Positions 16,529 to 27,044 are shown, counted from the first letter of the stretch. The stretch is 64,000 nucleotides of DNA from Pseudomonas guariconensis (GCF_900102675.1 NZ_FMYX01000001.1:248001-312000); one strand, 5' to 3'. Made by a program: numbers and translations. Notes: generated by a model from the sequence alone, not told the origin.

Positions 16529-19500
16529 GTGGGTTGGATTACGCCGAGCTGCATTGCCTGTCGAATTTCAGCTTCCAGCGCGGGGCCTCCAGTGCCGACG
16601 AGCTGTTCAAGCGGGCCAAGGCCTTGGGTTACCAGGCCCTGGCGATCACCGACGAATGCACCCTGGCCGGCATCGTCCGCGCCTGGCAGGCAGCCCGGCA
16701 GGAGGGTGTACGGCTTATCGTCGGGAGCGAAGTACAGCTTCATGGGGGCGCCAAGCTGGTGCTGCTGGTCGAAAGCCTCGAGGGCTACCAGAACCTCTGC
16801 GCACTGATCACTCGGGCGCGACGCCGGTCGGAAAAAGGCACCTACCAATTGCTCCGCGAGGACTTGCAAGCCCATTGCCAGGGCCTGCTGGCGCTGTGGG
16901 TTGCCCAGCCCGGGGATGCACCGGCCAATGGGCTATGGCTGAAGTCGCTGTTCGGCGAGCGGCTGTGGCTGGCGGTGCACCTGCATCGAGGGTGCGACGA
17001 TGCCCGGCGTCTGCAACAACTGCACGTCCTGGCGGGCCAGGTGGGGATTCGCGCGGTGGCGTGCGGCGACGTACATATGCATGTCCGGGGCCGGCGCGCC
17101 CTGCAGGACTGCATGACCGCAATCCGCCAGCATTGCACCCTGGCAGAGGCCGGCCGCTACCTGTACCCCAATGGCGAGCGTCACCTGCGCACCTTGACCG
17201 AGCTTGGCGAGCTGTATCCGCCCGACCTGCTGGCCGAAACCCAGGTCATTGCCCACCGCTGTCGCTTCGGCCTGGATGAGCTGAAATACCAGTACCCCAG
17301 CGAAGTGGTGCCGCAAGGACACACCCCCGCCAGCTGGTTGCGCCATCTGTGCCAGTCGCGCTTGCCCGAACGCTGGCCGCAAGGTGTCAGCCGCAAGGCG
17401 CTGGACACCTTGGACAAAGAGTTACGACTGATCACCGAACTGGGTTACGAAAGCTACTTTCTCACCGTCTACGACATCGTCGATTTCGCTCGCAAACAGG
17501 GCATCCTCTGCCAAGGGCGGGGCTCTGCCGCCAACTCGGTGGTGTGTTTCGTGCTGGGCATCACCGAACTGGACCCGATGGAGCATCGGCTGCTGTTCGA
17601 GCGCTTCCTGTCCCGTGAGCGCAACGAGCCGCCGGACATCGACGTGGACTTCGAGCATGACCGCCGGGAAGAGGTCATCCAGTATGTGTTCCGTCGCTAT
17701 GGCCGTGACCGGGCGGCGCTCACGGCAGTGGTCAACACCTACCATGCCGCCGGCGCGATACGTGATGTGGCCCGGGCCCTGGGGCTGCCGGCCGACCAGG
17801 TCGACGCCCTGGCCAAGTGCTGCGGGCGCTGGAGCGACCGCATCCCCGATGTCCAGCGCCTGGCCGAGGCGGGTTTCGAGGCACAGAGCCCTTCGCTGCA
17901 ACGCATCCTGGTGCTGGCTGGCCAGCTGATCGGCTTTCCCAGGCACCTGTCGCAGCACCCAGGGGGCTTCGTCATCTGCCAGCAGCCGCTGGACCGCCTG
18001 GTGCCGGTGGAGAACGCCGCCATGGCGCAGCGCACGGTGATCCAGTGGGACAAAGACGACCTCGACCTGGTCGGCCTGCTCAAGGTCGATGTGCTGGCCT
18101 TGGGCATGCTCAGCGCCTTGCGCCGCTGCTTCGACCTGTTGGCCCGTCACCGAGACCGGCACCTGACCTTGGCGACTATCCCCAAGGAAGACCCCGCCAC
18201 CTACGCCATGATCAGCCGCGCCGAGACCATGGGTGTGTTCCAGATCGAGTCGCGGGCGCAGATGGCCATGCTGCCGCGCCTCAAACCCAAGAAGTTCTAT
18301 GACCTGGTGATCGAGGTGGCCATCGTCCGGCCCGGGCCGATCCAGGGTGACATGGTCCACCCCTACCTGCGCCGACGCCTGAAGCAGGAGAAAGTGACCT
18401 ATCCCTCACCCGAACTGGAAGCTGTGTTTGAGCGTACCCTCGGGGTGCCGTTGTTCCAGGAGCAGGTGATGGAGCTGGCCATGATCGCCGCCGACTACAC
18501 CCCGGGCGAGGCGGACCAGTTGCGCCGCAGCATGGCTGCCTGGAAACGCCACGGCGGCCTGGAGCCGCACCGTGAACGATTGATCAATGGCATGTTGAAG
18601 AACCGCTACGAGCGGGCCTTTGCCGAGCGGATCTTCGAGCAGATCAAGGGCTTTGGCAGTTATGGCTTCCCCGAGTCCCATGCCGCCAGCTTCGCCTTGC
18701 TCTGCTATGCCAGCAGTTGGCTCAAGTGCCATGAGCCAGCGATCTTCACCTGCGCGCTGATCAATAGCTGGCCCATGGGCTTCTACAGCCCTGATCAGCT
18801 GTTGCAGGAGGCGCGTCGCCAGGGCATCGAGGTGCGACCGGTGGATGTGTGCCACAGCGAATGGGACTGCACCCTGGAACCGCACGGTGAGGGCGCGTTG
18901 GCGATTCGCCTGGGGTTGCGGCAGATACGCGGGTTCAGCGAGGCCGATGCCCGACGCCTTGAGCAGGCGAGGGCGCGTCAGCCCTGGCGTGATGTCGAGG
19001 ACTTGTGCTTGCGCGCCGAGCTCGACAGCCGCGCCCGTGCCCGCTTGGCCGATGCCGGTGCTTTGCGTGCTTTGGCTCGCGACCGTCATCAGGCACGTTG
19101 GCAGGTGGCGGCCGTGCAGGCGCAACTGCCGTTGTTCGCCCAGGTGGAGGCTGCGCCAGAAGTGGCGGTGGAGTTGCCGGTGCCGAGCGTGGCCGAGGAC
19201 CTGTTTGCCGATTACGCCACCCTGGGCACGACCCTAGGGCCACATCCTCTGGCGTTGTTGCGACGAAATCTTCGGGCATTGGGATGTCGCAGCTCTGCCG
19301 AGCTGGCGGATGTCGAGCATGGGGACAGCATCGCCGTGGCCGGCGTGGTGGTAGGGCGACAGCGGCCGCAGACCGCCAGCGGCGTGACGTTCGTTACCCT
19401 CGAAGATGAGCACGGCATGGTCAACGTAGTGGTCTGGCGTGACCTGGCTGAGCGCCAACGCAGGGCACTGGTCGGGTCGCAACTGCTCAAGGTGAGCGGA

Positions 19501-19605
19501 CGGCTGGAGCAGGAGAAGGGCGTCCGCCACTTGATTGCCCGGCGCCTTGAGGACATCAGCCCCTTGTTGCAGGGGCTGGATGTGCGCAGCCGGGATTTTC
19601 ACTAG
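16525..19605 (+). CDS. dnaE2: DnaE2 (ImuC) error-prone DNA polymerase III alpha subunit
   Basis: 1026 residues from the ATG at 16525 ([10 protein letters not shown]). An N-terminal PHP domain (about 1-260, [17 protein letters not shown] and ITDECTLAG) is followed by the C-family polymerase core with [15 protein letters not shown] carrying two catalytic aspartates, and [14 protein letters not shown] with the third. The C-terminal OB domain ([20 protein letters not shown]) is intact. It lacks the tau-binding tail of replicative DnaE, as expected for DnaE2. It is the polymerase of the SOS mutasome and the last gene of the operon. Confidence 0.96.
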   Translation: MSGLDYAELHCLSNFSFQRGASSADELFKRAKALGYQALAITDECTLAGIVRAWQAARQEGVRLIVGSEVQLHGGAKLVLLVESLEGYQNLCALITRARRRSEKGTYQLLREDLQAHCQGLLALWVAQPGDAPANGLWLKSLFGERLWLAVHLHRGCDDARRLQQLHVLAGQVGIRAVACGDVHMHVRGRRALQDCMTAIRQHCTLAEAGRYLYPNGERHLRTLTELGELYPPDLLAETQVIAHRCRFGLDELKYQYPSEVVPQGHTPASWLRHLCQSRLPERWPQGVSRKALDTLDKELRLITELGYESYFLTVYDIVDFARKQGILCQGRGSAANSVVCFVLGITELDPMEHRLLFERFLSRERNEPPDIDVDFEHDRREEVIQYVFRRYGRDRAALTAVVNTYHAAGAIRDVARALGLPADQVDALAKCCGRWSDRIPDVQRLAEAGFEAQSPSLQRILVLAGQLIGFPRHLSQHPGGFVICQQPLDRLVPVENAAMAQRTVIQWDKDDLDLVGLLKVDVLALGMLSALRRCFDLLARHRDRHLTLATIPKEDPATYAMISRAETMGVFQIESRAQMAMLPRLKPKKFYDLVIEVAIVRPGPIQGDMVHPYLRRRLKQEKVTYPSPELEAVFERTLGVPLFQEQVMELAMIAADYTPGEADQLRRSMAAWKRHGGLEPHRERLINGMLKNRYERAFAERIFEQIKGFGSYGFPESHAASFALLCYASSWLKCHEPAIFTCALINSWPMGFYSPDQLLQEARRQGIEVRPVDVCHSEWDCTLEPHGEGALAIRLGLRQIRGFSEADARRLEQARARQPWRDVEDLCLRAELDSRARARLADAGALRALARDRHQARWQVAAVQAQLPLFAQVEAAPEVAVELPVPSVAEDLFADYATLGTTLGPHPLALLRRNLRALGCRSSAELADVEHGDSIAVAGVVVGRQRPQTASGVTFVTLEDEHGMVNVVVWRDLAERQRRALVGSQLLKVSGRLEQEKGVRHLIARRLEDISPLLQGLDVRSRDFH

Positions 19606-19655
19606 CCTCGAACCCGATCGCGGAGAGCGCCGGGCCAAGCAGCCCCGAAGAACGC

Positions 19656-20477
19656 TCAGACCATCGCCAGGTGCTGCTTGCGCGTCGGCGCCGGAAATGC
19701 CTTGTCGATCGCCTGCAAGTCCTCGTCGGTCAGGCTCAGTTCGCCCGCCGCCGCGTTGAGCCGCACATGCAGTGGCTCCACCGCCTTGGGGATGGCGATG
19801 ACGCCTTCGTTGCGCGTCACCCAGGCCAGGCTCACCTGGGCCGGTGTGGCCCCATGCCGCTCGGCGATCTCGGCCAGTACCGGGTGTTGCAGCAAACGCC
19901 CGGCCTGGGCCAGCGGGCAGTAGGCCATGGTCGGCAATCGATGTGTCTGGCTCCATGGCAGCAGATCGAACTCGATGCCTCGTTGAGCCGGGTTATACAG
20001 CACTTGGTTGGTGGCACAGTCGGGATTGTCCAGCTCGAGCAGGTCCTCCAGGTCGAAGTTGGACACACCCCAGCGACGGATCTTGCCCTGCTCGCGCAGG
20101 CGCTCGAAGGCTTCGACGGTTTCCTCCAGCGGATACTGGCCGCGCCAGTGCAACAGGTACAGGTCGATGCAGTCGGTACCCATACGCGTCAGGCTCCGCT
20201 CGCAGGCAGCGGGAATGCCGCGGCGGCTGGCATTGTGCGGGTAGACCTTGCTGACCAGGAATACCTGTTCTCGGCGTCCGGCGATGGCTTGGCCGACCAC
20301 CTGCTCGGCGCCACCTTCGGCGTACATCTCCGCCGTGTCGATCAGTGTCAGGCCCAGTTCGATGCCCTGTTGCAGGGCGGCCACCTCGGCGGCCTTGTGT
20401 CGTGGGTCCTCGCCCATGTACCAGGTGCCTTGGCCAATGGCCGGGACGCTGGCGTCTGCCAGATTCACGAAACGCAT
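19656..20477 (-). CDS. Aldo/keto reductase
   Basis: 273 residues from the ATG at 20477, preceded by a perfect GGAGG 4 bases away. It is an (alpha/beta)8 NADPH-dependent reductase with the tetrad Asp (IDTAEMYAEG), Tyr in the same motif, Lys (VSKVYPHN) and His (YLLHWRG). GVSNFDLEDL and the NADP-binding AIPKAVEPLHV are also family signatures. The substrate is unknown. The start lies within the 3' end of the LysR gene (20465-20477 overlap), so the two are co-transcribed. Confidence 0.92.
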   Translation of the reverse strand: MRFVNLADASVPAIGQGTWYMGEDPRHKAAEVAALQQGIELGLTLIDTAEMYAEGGAEQVVGQAIAGRREQVFLVSKVYPHNASRRGIPAACERSLTRMGTDCIDLYLLHWRGQYPLEETVEAFERLREQGKIRRWGVSNFDLEDLLELDNPDCATNQVLYNPAQRGIEFDLLPWSQTHRLPTMAYCPLAQAGRLLQHPVLAEIAERHGATPAQVSLAWVTRNEGVIAIPKAVEPLHVRLNAAAGELSLTDEDLQAIDKAFPAPTRKQHLAMV

Positions 20478-21370
20478 GTCACCTCCTGTGGATCGGTGTG
20501 GGAAAGCACGACGTCGAGCAACGCTTGCGCTGCCGTGGAAAGTTTGTGGTCGGCCAGGGCAATGACGCCGATGCGGCGCTCCACGCGGGGCTCGACCAGG
20601 GCCACGCAGCGCGCGCCGAGCTCCTGCATCTGGTTGATGCACAGCGCTGGCACGGCGCTCACGCCCAGGCCGTTGGCGACCATGCGACCTACGGTCGACA
20701 GTTGATGGCTCTCGAACGCCGCAGTCAGTTTGCCGTGGCTGGCTGCTACATTCTGCTCCATCAGCAGACGCACCGCCGAAGGACGCTGCAAGGCAATGAA
20801 ATCCTGGGCCAGCAGATCCTGCCAGGTGACCTGAGGTTGGCTTGCCAGTGGCGAGTCGGCGGGTACCACCGCCACGAAGCGGTCCAGATAAAGGGGATGA
20901 AAACGCAAACCGTCGAGGTTTTCCGGCTCGAAACCGATACCCAGCTCGACGCGGCGATGGCGCACCAGCTCCAGCACCTGTTCGTTGATCACGTCATGCA
21001 CGGTGACGTTGACCTTGGGGTAGCGCTGGCGGAACACCTTCAGCGAGCGCGGCAGCAGGTTGCCGGCAAAGGCGGGCATGGCCGCCACCGAGACCCGCCC
21101 CAATTGCAGGGTGAAGCGCTGGCGTAGCATTTCCTCGGTGTCATCCCAATCTGCCAGCAGGCGCCGGGCCAAGGGCAATAGCACTTCACCTTCGGGGGTG
21201 AGGCTGACGCTGCGGGTGGTGCGGGTTAACAGCGCACCGCCGAGGTTGTCCTCCAGGGCCTTGATGGTCAGGCTCAAGGCCGGCTGGGAGACATGCAGAT
21301 GTTCGCCGGCCTGGGCGAAGCTCTGGTACTTGGCCACGGTGATGAAGGCGCGTAACTGCTTGACGTTCAT
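20465..21370 (-). CDS. LysR-type transcriptional regulator
   Basis: 301 residues. The N-terminal winged HTH is canonical (MNVKQLRAFITVAKYQSFAQ, then HVSQPALSLTIKALED). The co-inducer domain follows (LGIGFEPENLDGL, VAVVPADSPLAS). It is divergent from the CoA-transferase pair at 21490, with 119 bases between, so it probably controls acetoacetate / short-chain fatty acid use. It is co-transcribed with the aldo/keto reductase. Confidence 0.93.
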   Translation of the reverse strand: MNVKQLRAFITVAKYQSFAQAGEHLHVSQPALSLTIKALEDNLGGALLTRTTRSVSLTPEGEVLLPLARRLLADWDDTEEMLRQRFTLQLGRVSVAAMPAFAGNLLPRSLKVFRQRYPKVNVTVHDVINEQVLELVRHRRVELGIGFEPENLDGLRFHPLYLDRFVAVVPADSPLASQPQVTWQDLLAQDFIALQRPSAVRLLMEQNVAASHGKLTAAFESHQLSTVGRMVANGLGVSAVPALCINQMQELGARCVALVEPRVERRIGVIALADHKLSTAAQALLDVVLSHTDPQEVTCVS

Positions 21371-21489
21371 GACGAACCCGATTTTGTTTTGAAAAAGTTA
21401 TCAATCGATGACGAAAACAAAATTAACAAATCAGTCGACAGCGGTGAAGATGCCTCCACGGTTCCAACAACTACAAAAGGCGACTGAGC
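21371..21489. promoter_or_regulatory. Divergent promoter region of LysR gene and CoA-transferase operon
   Basis: A 119-base, AT-rich spacer between the LysR gene and the divergent CoA-transferase gene. LysR proteins usually bind such spacers at T-N11-A boxes; candidate A/T-rich half-sites lie at about 21385-21435 but none is certain. Confidence 0.5.
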
Positions 21490-22188
21490 ATGGCCGGACT
21501 GGACAAGCGCGTAGCAACCTATGAAGAGGCCCTCGCAGGCCTGACCGACAACATGACGGTACTGGCCGGCGGCTTCGGCTTGTGCGGCATCCCCGAAAAC
21601 CTCATCGCTGAAATCAAGCGCCGCGGCGTCAAAGGCCTGACCGTGGTCTCCAACAACTGCGGCGTCGACGGCTTCGGCCTGGGTGTCCTCTTGGAAGACC
21701 GTCAGATCCGCAAGATGATCGCATCCTATGTCGGCGAAAACGCCGAGTTCGAACGCCAACTGCTCAGCGGTGAGTTGGAAGTCGAGCTGACCCCTCAAGG
21801 CACCCTGGCCGAAAAGATGCGCGCAGGCGGTGCCGGTATCCCGGCCTTCTACACGGCCACCGGCTACGGCACTCCCGTCGCCGAAGGCAAGGAAGTGCGT
21901 GAATTCAAGGGGCGCAAGTACATCCTCGAAGAATCCATCACGGGCGATTTCGCCATCGTCAAGGGCTGGAAAGCCGACCACTACGGCAATGTGGTGTACC
22001 GCAACACCGCGCAGAACTTCAACCCGCTGGCCGCCACCGCCGGCAAGATCACCGTGGTCGAGGTCGAGGAAATCGTCGAACCGGGCGTGTTGCTGCCCAG
22101 CGAGATCCACACCCCCGGCATCTATGTCGACCGGGTCATCGTCGGCACGTTCGAAAAGCGCATCGAGAAGCGCACCGTCAAGGCCTAA
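21490..22188 (+). CDS. 3-oxoacid (acetoacetyl) CoA-transferase subunit A
   Basis: 232 residues. The N-terminal glycine-rich motif [13 protein letters not shown] binds CoA, and the family segments [20 protein letters not shown] and [15 protein letters not shown] are present. It pairs with subunit B (22224) to move CoA from succinyl- or acetyl-CoA to acetoacetate. I cannot separate AtoD from ScoA by sequence alone. It is the first gene of the operon and has its own ribosome binding site (AAAAGG). Confidence 0.93.
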   Translation: MAGLDKRVATYEEALAGLTDNMTVLAGGFGLCGIPENLIAEIKRRGVKGLTVVSNNCGVDGFGLGVLLEDRQIRKMIASYVGENAEFERQLLSGELEVELTPQGTLAEKMRAGGAGIPAFYTATGYGTPVAEGKEVREFKGRKYILEESITGDFAIVKGWKADHYGNVVYRNTAQNFNPLAATAGKITVVEVEEIVEPGVLLPSEIHTPGIYVDRVIVGTFEKRIEKRTVKA

Positions 22189-22223
22189 CGCGCCGTCCAC
22201 AGAACAACAAAGAGATCCTGACC

Positions 22224-22880
22224 ATGGCACTGACCCGCGAACAGATGGCGCAACGCGTCGCCCGTGAACTGAAGGACGGTTACTACGTCAACCTCGGTAT
22301 CGGCATCCCCACCCTGGTGGCCAACTACGTGCCCGCCGACATGGACGTGATGCTGCAATCGGAAAACGGCCTGCTCGGCATGGGCGAGTTCCCCACCGAA
22401 GGCACGATCGATGCCGACATGATCAATGCCGGCAAGCAGACCGTCACCGCCCGCCGCGGTGCATCGATCTTCGACTCCGCGCAATCCTTCGCCATGATCC
22501 GTGGCGGCCACGTCGACCTTACCGTGCTGGGAGCGTTCGAAGTTGACGTGGAGGGTAACATCGCCTCCTGGATGATTCCTGGCAAGCTGGTCAAGGGCAT
22601 GGGCGGCGCCATGGACTTGGTAGCTGGTGCCGAGAACATCATCGTCACCATGACCCATGCCTCCAAGGATGGTGAATCCAAGCTGCTGCCGCGCTGTAGC
22701 CTGCCGCTGACCGGCGCCGGTTGCATCCGCAAGGTGCTCACCGACCTGGCCTACCTGGAAATCGAAGACGGCGCGTTCATCCTGCGCGAGACCGCCCCGG
22801 GGGTCAGCGTGGAGGAAATCATCGAGAAGACCGCCGGCAAGCTGATCGTGCCGGATGACGTGAAGGAAATGACCTTCTAA
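22224..22880 (+). CDS. 3-oxoacid (acetoacetyl) CoA-transferase subunit B
   Basis: 218 residues. The motif QSENGLLGMG carries the catalytic Glu of family I CoA-transferases, and NLGIGIPTLVANY and GGHVDLTVLGAFEVD are conserved B-subunit blocks. It lies 35 bases after subunit A in the same operon, upstream of the AtoE-like transporter. Together they activate acetoacetate and similar acids for thiolysis. Confidence 0.94.
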   Translation: MALTREQMAQRVARELKDGYYVNLGIGIPTLVANYVPADMDVMLQSENGLLGMGEFPTEGTIDADMINAGKQTVTARRGASIFDSAQSFAMIRGGHVDLTVLGAFEVDVEGNIASWMIPGKLVKGMGGAMDLVAGAENIIVTMTHASKDGESKLLPRCSLPLTGAGCIRKVLTDLAYLEIEDGAFILRETAPGVSVEEIIEKTAGKLIVPDDVKEMTF

Positions 22881-22890
22881 GAAACATCGG

Positions 22891-22983
22891 CCCTGTGGGA
22901 GCGGGTTTGCCCGCGAAAGCGTCAGTCGAGGCGACACCGTCGCCTGAACGGACGTCTTCGCGGGTGAGTCTGTTCCCACAGGG
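22891..22983. repeat. REP/BIME-type palindromic repeat
   Basis: Two imperfect inverted arms, CCCTGTGGGAGCGGGTTTGC... and ...GAGTCTGTTCCCACAGGG (22891-22917 and 22957-22983), match the REP core of the P. putida group (GGGAGCGGGTTTGCCCGCGAA). It lies within the operon between subunit B and the transporter and may stabilise the upstream mRNA. Confidence 0.8.
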
Positions 22984-23037
22984 CTTTGTGCTGCTTCAGT
23001 GCTTGAAAATCAAAAAAACAAATAAAAGGAAAATCCC

Positions 23038-24456
23038 GTGGCCGCTGAAATCCAAGACAGCCGCTCCGCCCGTTTTGCCCTGCGTTGCTCCAATTGGGCC
23101 GAACGCTGGTTCCCCGATTCCTGGGTATTCGCCGCCCTGGCCGTTGTGTTGGTGTGCCTGGGCGCGATGGTCATGGGCGCCAAGCCTACCGATACCGCCA
23201 AGGCGTTCGGCGATGGCTTCTGGAGCCTGATCCCATTCACCATGCAAATGGCTTTCGTGGTCATTGGTGGTTATGTGGTGGCCAGCTCGCCGCCCGCCGC
23301 GCGGCTGATCGACCGCCTGGCCAGGTTGCCGAAGAACGGTCGTTCGGCGGTGTGCTGGGTAGCGCTGATCTCGATGCTCGCATCCTTGCTCAACTGGGGG
23401 CTGTCGCTGGTATTCGGCGGTCTGCTGGTTCGTGCCCTGGCCCGGCGCCAGGACCTGAAGATGGATTACCGTGCCGCAGGCGCTGCCGCCTATCTGGGCC
23501 TGGGTGCGGTCTGGGCGCTAGGGCTTTCGTCGTCGGCTGCACAGTTGCAGGCCAACCCGGCCAGTCTGCCGCCGTCGATCCTCGCCATTACGGGGGTGAT
23601 TCCATTCACCGAGACCATTTTCCTCTGGCAATCCGGCGTCATGCTGGCGGCCTTGGTGATCGTTTCGCTGGCCATTGCCTATGCCACTGCGCCAGGGCCG
23701 AACAGTGCCCGCACCGCCGAGCAATGCGGCGTCGACCCAAGCTTCAGCGCGGCACCGGTGGCCCAACGCACCCGTCCGGGCGAGTGGCTGGAGTACAGCC
23801 CAATACTGACCCTGCTGCTGGTTGCCCTGGCTGGCGGTTGGCTGTACCAGGAATTCGCCACCAAACCTGCGATCACCGCTATCTCCGGCCTGAATACCTA
23901 CAACTTCCTGTTCATCATGCTCGGCGCCTTGCTCCACTGGCGTCCGCGCAGTTTCCTCGATGCTGTGACCCGCGCGGTGCCGACCACCACCGGGGTGTTG
24001 ATCCAGTTCCCGTTGTACGGCTCGATCGCCGCGATCCTCACTCAGGTCAAGGGCGTGGATGAACAGACCCTGGCGCACCACATCTCTACGTTCTTCGTGC
24101 AGATCGCCTCCCACGACACCTATGCCGTGCTCATGGGGGTGTACTCGGCAGTGCTGGGCTTCTTCATCCCGTCCGGCGGCGGCAAATGGATCATCGAGGC
24201 GCCCTACGTGATGCTGGTGGCCAACGACCTGCAGTACCACCTGGGCTGGGCGGTGCAGATCTACAACGCCGCCGAGGCCTTGCCCAACCTGATCAACCCG
24301 TTCTACATGCTGCCTCTGCTGGGCGTGCTGGGGCTCAAGGCGCGGGACCTGATCGGCTTTTCATTCGTACAATTGCTGGTGCACGTGCCGTTGGTGCTGG
24401 TGTTGCTGTGGGCCCTGGGCACGACTTTGCACTATGTGCCACCGGTCATGCCGTAA
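23038..24456 (+). CDS. atoE: AtoE-family short-chain fatty acid transporter
   Basis: 472 residues from a GTG at 23038, with AAGGAAA upstream. It is a polytopic membrane protein with about 10-12 hydrophobic segments. Family blocks include WFPDSWVFAALAVVLVCLGA, SMLASLLNWGLSLVFGG and IPSGGGKWIIEAPYV, as in AtoE / TIGR00366. It likely carries acetoacetate or butyrate into the cell for the CoA-transferase upstream. The operon ends at a good terminator 23 bases downstream. Confidence 0.93.
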   Translation: MAAEIQDSRSARFALRCSNWAERWFPDSWVFAALAVVLVCLGAMVMGAKPTDTAKAFGDGFWSLIPFTMQMAFVVIGGYVVASSPPAARLIDRLARLPKNGRSAVCWVALISMLASLLNWGLSLVFGGLLVRALARRQDLKMDYRAAGAAAYLGLGAVWALGLSSSAAQLQANPASLPPSILAITGVIPFTETIFLWQSGVMLAALVIVSLAIAYATAPGPNSARTAEQCGVDPSFSAAPVAQRTRPGEWLEYSPILTLLLVALAGGWLYQEFATKPAITAISGLNTYNFLFIMLGALLHWRPRSFLDAVTRAVPTTTGVLIQFPLYGSIAAILTQVKGVDEQTLAHHISTFFVQIASHDTYAVLMGVYSAVLGFFIPSGGGKWIIEAPYVMLVANDLQYHLGWAVQIYNAAEALPNLINPFYMLPLLGVLGLKARDLIGFSFVQLLVHVPLVLVLLWALGTTLHYVPPVMP

Positions 24457-24478
24457 GGTTTGCAGAGTGTGGGAAGAT

Positions 24479-24502
24479 GGCGGTGAGAACCGCCCTTTTT
24501 TT
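24479..24502 (+). terminator. Rho-independent terminator of the CoA-transferase/atoE operon
   Basis: Stem GGCGGT / ACCGCC (24479-24484 and 24489-24494) with a GAGA loop, followed by CTTTTTTT. It lies 22 bases after the atoE stop. Confidence 0.9.
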
Positions 24503-24610
24503 GCCTGATGAGTGCGCCTTGTCAGTGGTCTCTGGAATGTTTACCCGCTGATGGCTGGCTCAGGTCTCGCGCATGTTGTCGACTCATTTCAAGTCGACGA
24601 GCAATTACCC

Positions 24611-25648
24611 ATGCCCATTCACAAACTTGTCCCCGGTCAACCCGATGATGCCAACAGCCCACTCGTTGGTCAGATATTGCCGCGCCCTGAACCCGTCGAG
24701 CCGCCACCGGAGCCTGATACCACCGCCCCGGATTTCACGGCAGAGCTGACCCGTGCGCTGGGCCTTAAGCAGATCAAGGCCACTGATCGCATGGTGCTGC
24801 GTGATCAACATGGGCGTGTCCTGTGCGTTCATGCAAAGTCCGATGATTGGGGGTGGGTGTATCTGGGTGAGCCGGAACGATATGGCGCTGAACTAGTGCC
24901 GTTGGTGGTGCATCTGGACCCGACCAGTCAAAACCTGTCGATGTCCGCGGAAAAGAAGATGGTCGGCTGGTCCTTCTTCGCCGATGGCAACTCGACTGCT
25001 GGAGACTATGTATTCGCGGGGTTCAAGGTTTGGACGGACTATCCGCGCCTGCGTTTCAGGATCAAGCGAAGTGGGACCACAATCGTCAACCATCGACAAA
25101 TGTTTGCTTTCACGCTGAGCTGTGAAATCGGCAGCACGCGTATGGCCGTGCAGGCGCCTGCTGGTAAGTGGGGGTGGGTGAAGCTGGTGCCTGAAAGCGA
25201 CGTCTCCGACGATGACCAGCTTCGGTTCTCTTTGCACAAATTGTCGATTCCGCTTGTCAGGGTGAGAGAGTTGATCAAAGCGACCTGGCCCAATACGACT
25301 TTGACGTATCAGACGTCCGTGGATTCGTACTACGAGGCCATATCCGCTCAACAAGCGCGCGGCATCTGGGTTGAGTCAGGCCTCAAGTATTTCAAGTACA
25401 AGCCAGAGGTGTTCGATTGCGATGATTTCGCCTTGGCCTACAAATCCAAGGCCGCCAAAACGGCGTACTTGGAAAACAATCTGTATCCCTACTCGGTGGG
25501 CATCGTATTCGGGCAGAATGCCAAAGGTGCCCATGCGGCGAATCTGTTCATCGACCAATGGCTGCGCCTGCAACTGCTCGAGCCGCAAACCGGCGCTGTT
25601 CAGCGTGCATCAGAGTGGGCCTATACGCCGTATCACATCATGTTTTGA
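24611..25648 (+). CDS. MOA-lectin-related protein with papain-like protease fold
   Basis: 345 residues from the ATG at 24611; the upstream in-frame extension has no good ribosome site. The C-terminal third has the pattern of the protease domain of Marasmius oreades agglutinin: VFDCDDFALAYKSKAAK (candidate nucleophile Cys), then GAHAANLFID (His) and LLEPQTG (acid). The first 200 residues have two beta-rich segments with repeated DDWGWVYLGEPE and KWGWVKLVPESD elements. No R-type lectin (QxW) repeats are seen. Cellular location and target are unknown; no signal peptide is clear. Confidence 0.65.
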   Translation: MPIHKLVPGQPDDANSPLVGQILPRPEPVEPPPEPDTTAPDFTAELTRALGLKQIKATDRMVLRDQHGRVLCVHAKSDDWGWVYLGEPERYGAELVPLVVHLDPTSQNLSMSAEKKMVGWSFFADGNSTAGDYVFAGFKVWTDYPRLRFRIKRSGTTIVNHRQMFAFTLSCEIGSTRMAVQAPAGKWGWVKLVPESDVSDDDQLRFSLHKLSIPLVRVRELIKATWPNTTLTYQTSVDSYYEAISAQQARGIWVESGLKYFKYKPEVFDCDDFALAYKSKAAKTAYLENNLYPYSVGIVFGQNAKGAHAANLFIDQWLRLQLLEPQTGAVQRASEWAYTPYHIMF

Positions 25649-25677
25649 CGTTTTCCAGGCGCGATGAGGGCGCAGCG

Positions 25678-26457
25678 ATGATCGAGGTGTCGCGGTTCTG
25701 GCGGGATCCGGCTTTACCCTTCGTTGAAGCCCGGCGAGTGGGGGATGGCCGCCAGGTGTGCTATGCGCCCCATTCCCACGAGAGCTTTTCGATTGGCGTT
25801 ATCACCGGCGGGCGCAGCACCTACGTGACGGGCACCGTACGACGGGAGGTAAGTGCAGGCACCACGGTGCTGATGAACCCCGGCGTGGTCCATACTTGCA
25901 ACCCCATCAAGGACGAGCCTTGGTCCTACCTGATGCTGTTCGTCGACCTGCCGTGGCTACAGGCCCAGGGCTTTGAACTGCCGTTGGCGACGTACAGCAC
26001 CTCACCGGTGCTGTACGGGCGGCTGCTTGAGGTCTTTGCCACACTGTTCGATGACCAGTGCGCAGACCGTCAAGCCTGCCTGGCCGCGTTTTTCAGGACC
26101 TTGCGGGGTGACCTCGACGACGAGCCGACACCGCCGATACAGTTCAATCCCCGATTGGAAGCTGCTGCTGCGTTCATCCGCGCTCATCGGCTCGACCCTT
26201 TGACGATCGAAGATATCTGCGCTGCCGTCGGCCTGTCGCGGGCTTACCTGATCCGCGCCTTTGGTCAGCGTTTCGGCCTGACACCCCATGGCTACCTGCT
26301 CGACCAACGCGTGCAGCACGCCCGGGCCCAATTACGCCAGGGGCGGGCGATCGCCGAAGTAGCGGCGGAGGCAGGCTTTGCCGATCAGGCGCATCTGCAA
26401 CGGGCATTCAAGCAGCACCTGGCGGCGACCCCTGGGCATTATCGCTCGGGCCGCTAG
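25678..26457 (+). CDS. AraC family transcriptional regulator
   Basis: 259 residues from the ATG at 25678. It has an N-terminal cupin sensor domain (PHSHESFSIGVITGGRSTYV, MNPGVVHTCNP) and a C-terminal pair of HTH motifs (TIEDICAAVGLSRAYLIRAF, IAEVAAEAGFADQAHLQRAF). It is convergent with the LysE gene, 2 bases apart. AraC/LysE pairs of this type are frequent and I infer control of that exporter. Confidence 0.93.
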   Translation: MIEVSRFWRDPALPFVEARRVGDGRQVCYAPHSHESFSIGVITGGRSTYVTGTVRREVSAGTTVLMNPGVVHTCNPIKDEPWSYLMLFVDLPWLQAQGFELPLATYSTSPVLYGRLLEVFATLFDDQCADRQACLAAFFRTLRGDLDDEPTPPIQFNPRLEAAAAFIRAHRLDPLTIEDICAAVGLSRAYLIRAFGQRFGLTPHGYLLDQRVQHARAQLRQGRAIAEVAAEAGFADQAHLQRAFKQHLAATPGHYRSGR

Positions 26458-26459
26458 GG

Positions 26460-27044
26460 TCAGCCCAAGGCCAGGTACAACGCGCTGGCGAGCAACAAAG
26501 CTGCCAGTGCCCGGTTGAACATGCGCATATGCCCAGGGTTGCCCAGGTACTGGCGAATCACACTGCCGGCCCAGGCCCAACTGGCAATCGAGACGAAGCA
26601 GATCGGCCCATAGATCCAGGCAAACAGCCATAACAAATGCTGCTCACCCCCTGTATAGGCTCCAATGCCTGCCACAGCGGCCAGCCAGGCCTTGGGGTTG
26701 AGCCACTGCATGGCCGCGCCATGCCAGGCTGAAGGCGCGTCGTCCTGATGCTCGGTAGTCAACTGGCCATTGTCACAGGCCAGCTTCCAGGCCATGTACA
26801 GCAAGAAAAGCACCCCGCCACCATGCAGCAAGCGGCCCAGCAACGGCCAGCGCAGCAGCAGTTCATGCAGGCCCAGGCCAACCAGCACCAACAACAGGCA
26901 AAAGCCCAGGGTCGCTCCGGCGGCATGGCCAAGGCTTGCGCGCAGGCCATGGCGAGCGCCACTGCCTAGGGCAACGATGTTGACCGGGCCGGGTGAAATG
27001 GACGCCGCCAGAGCGAAAGCAGCCATGGACAGGGACAGGCTCAT
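26460..27044 (-). CDS. LysE family translocator (amino-acid exporter)
   Basis: 194 residues from the ATG at 27044 with AAGGAAT upstream. The N-terminal SPGPVNIVALGSGARHGL is the LysE/RhtB signature. Six hydrophobic helices can be traced, and the internal QWLNPKAWLAAVAGIGAY repeat motif is conserved. It exports amino acids or related small molecules; the substrate is unknown. It is paired tail to tail with an AraC regulator. Confidence 0.92.
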   Translation of the reverse strand: MSLSLSMAAFALAASISPGPVNIVALGSGARHGLRASLGHAAGATLGFCLLLVLVGLGLHELLLRWPLLGRLLHGGGVLFLLYMAWKLACDNGQLTTEHQDDAPSAWHGAAMQWLNPKAWLAAVAGIGAYTGGEQHLLWLFAWIYGPICFVSIASWAWAGSVIRQYLGNPGHMRMFNRALAALLLASALYLALG

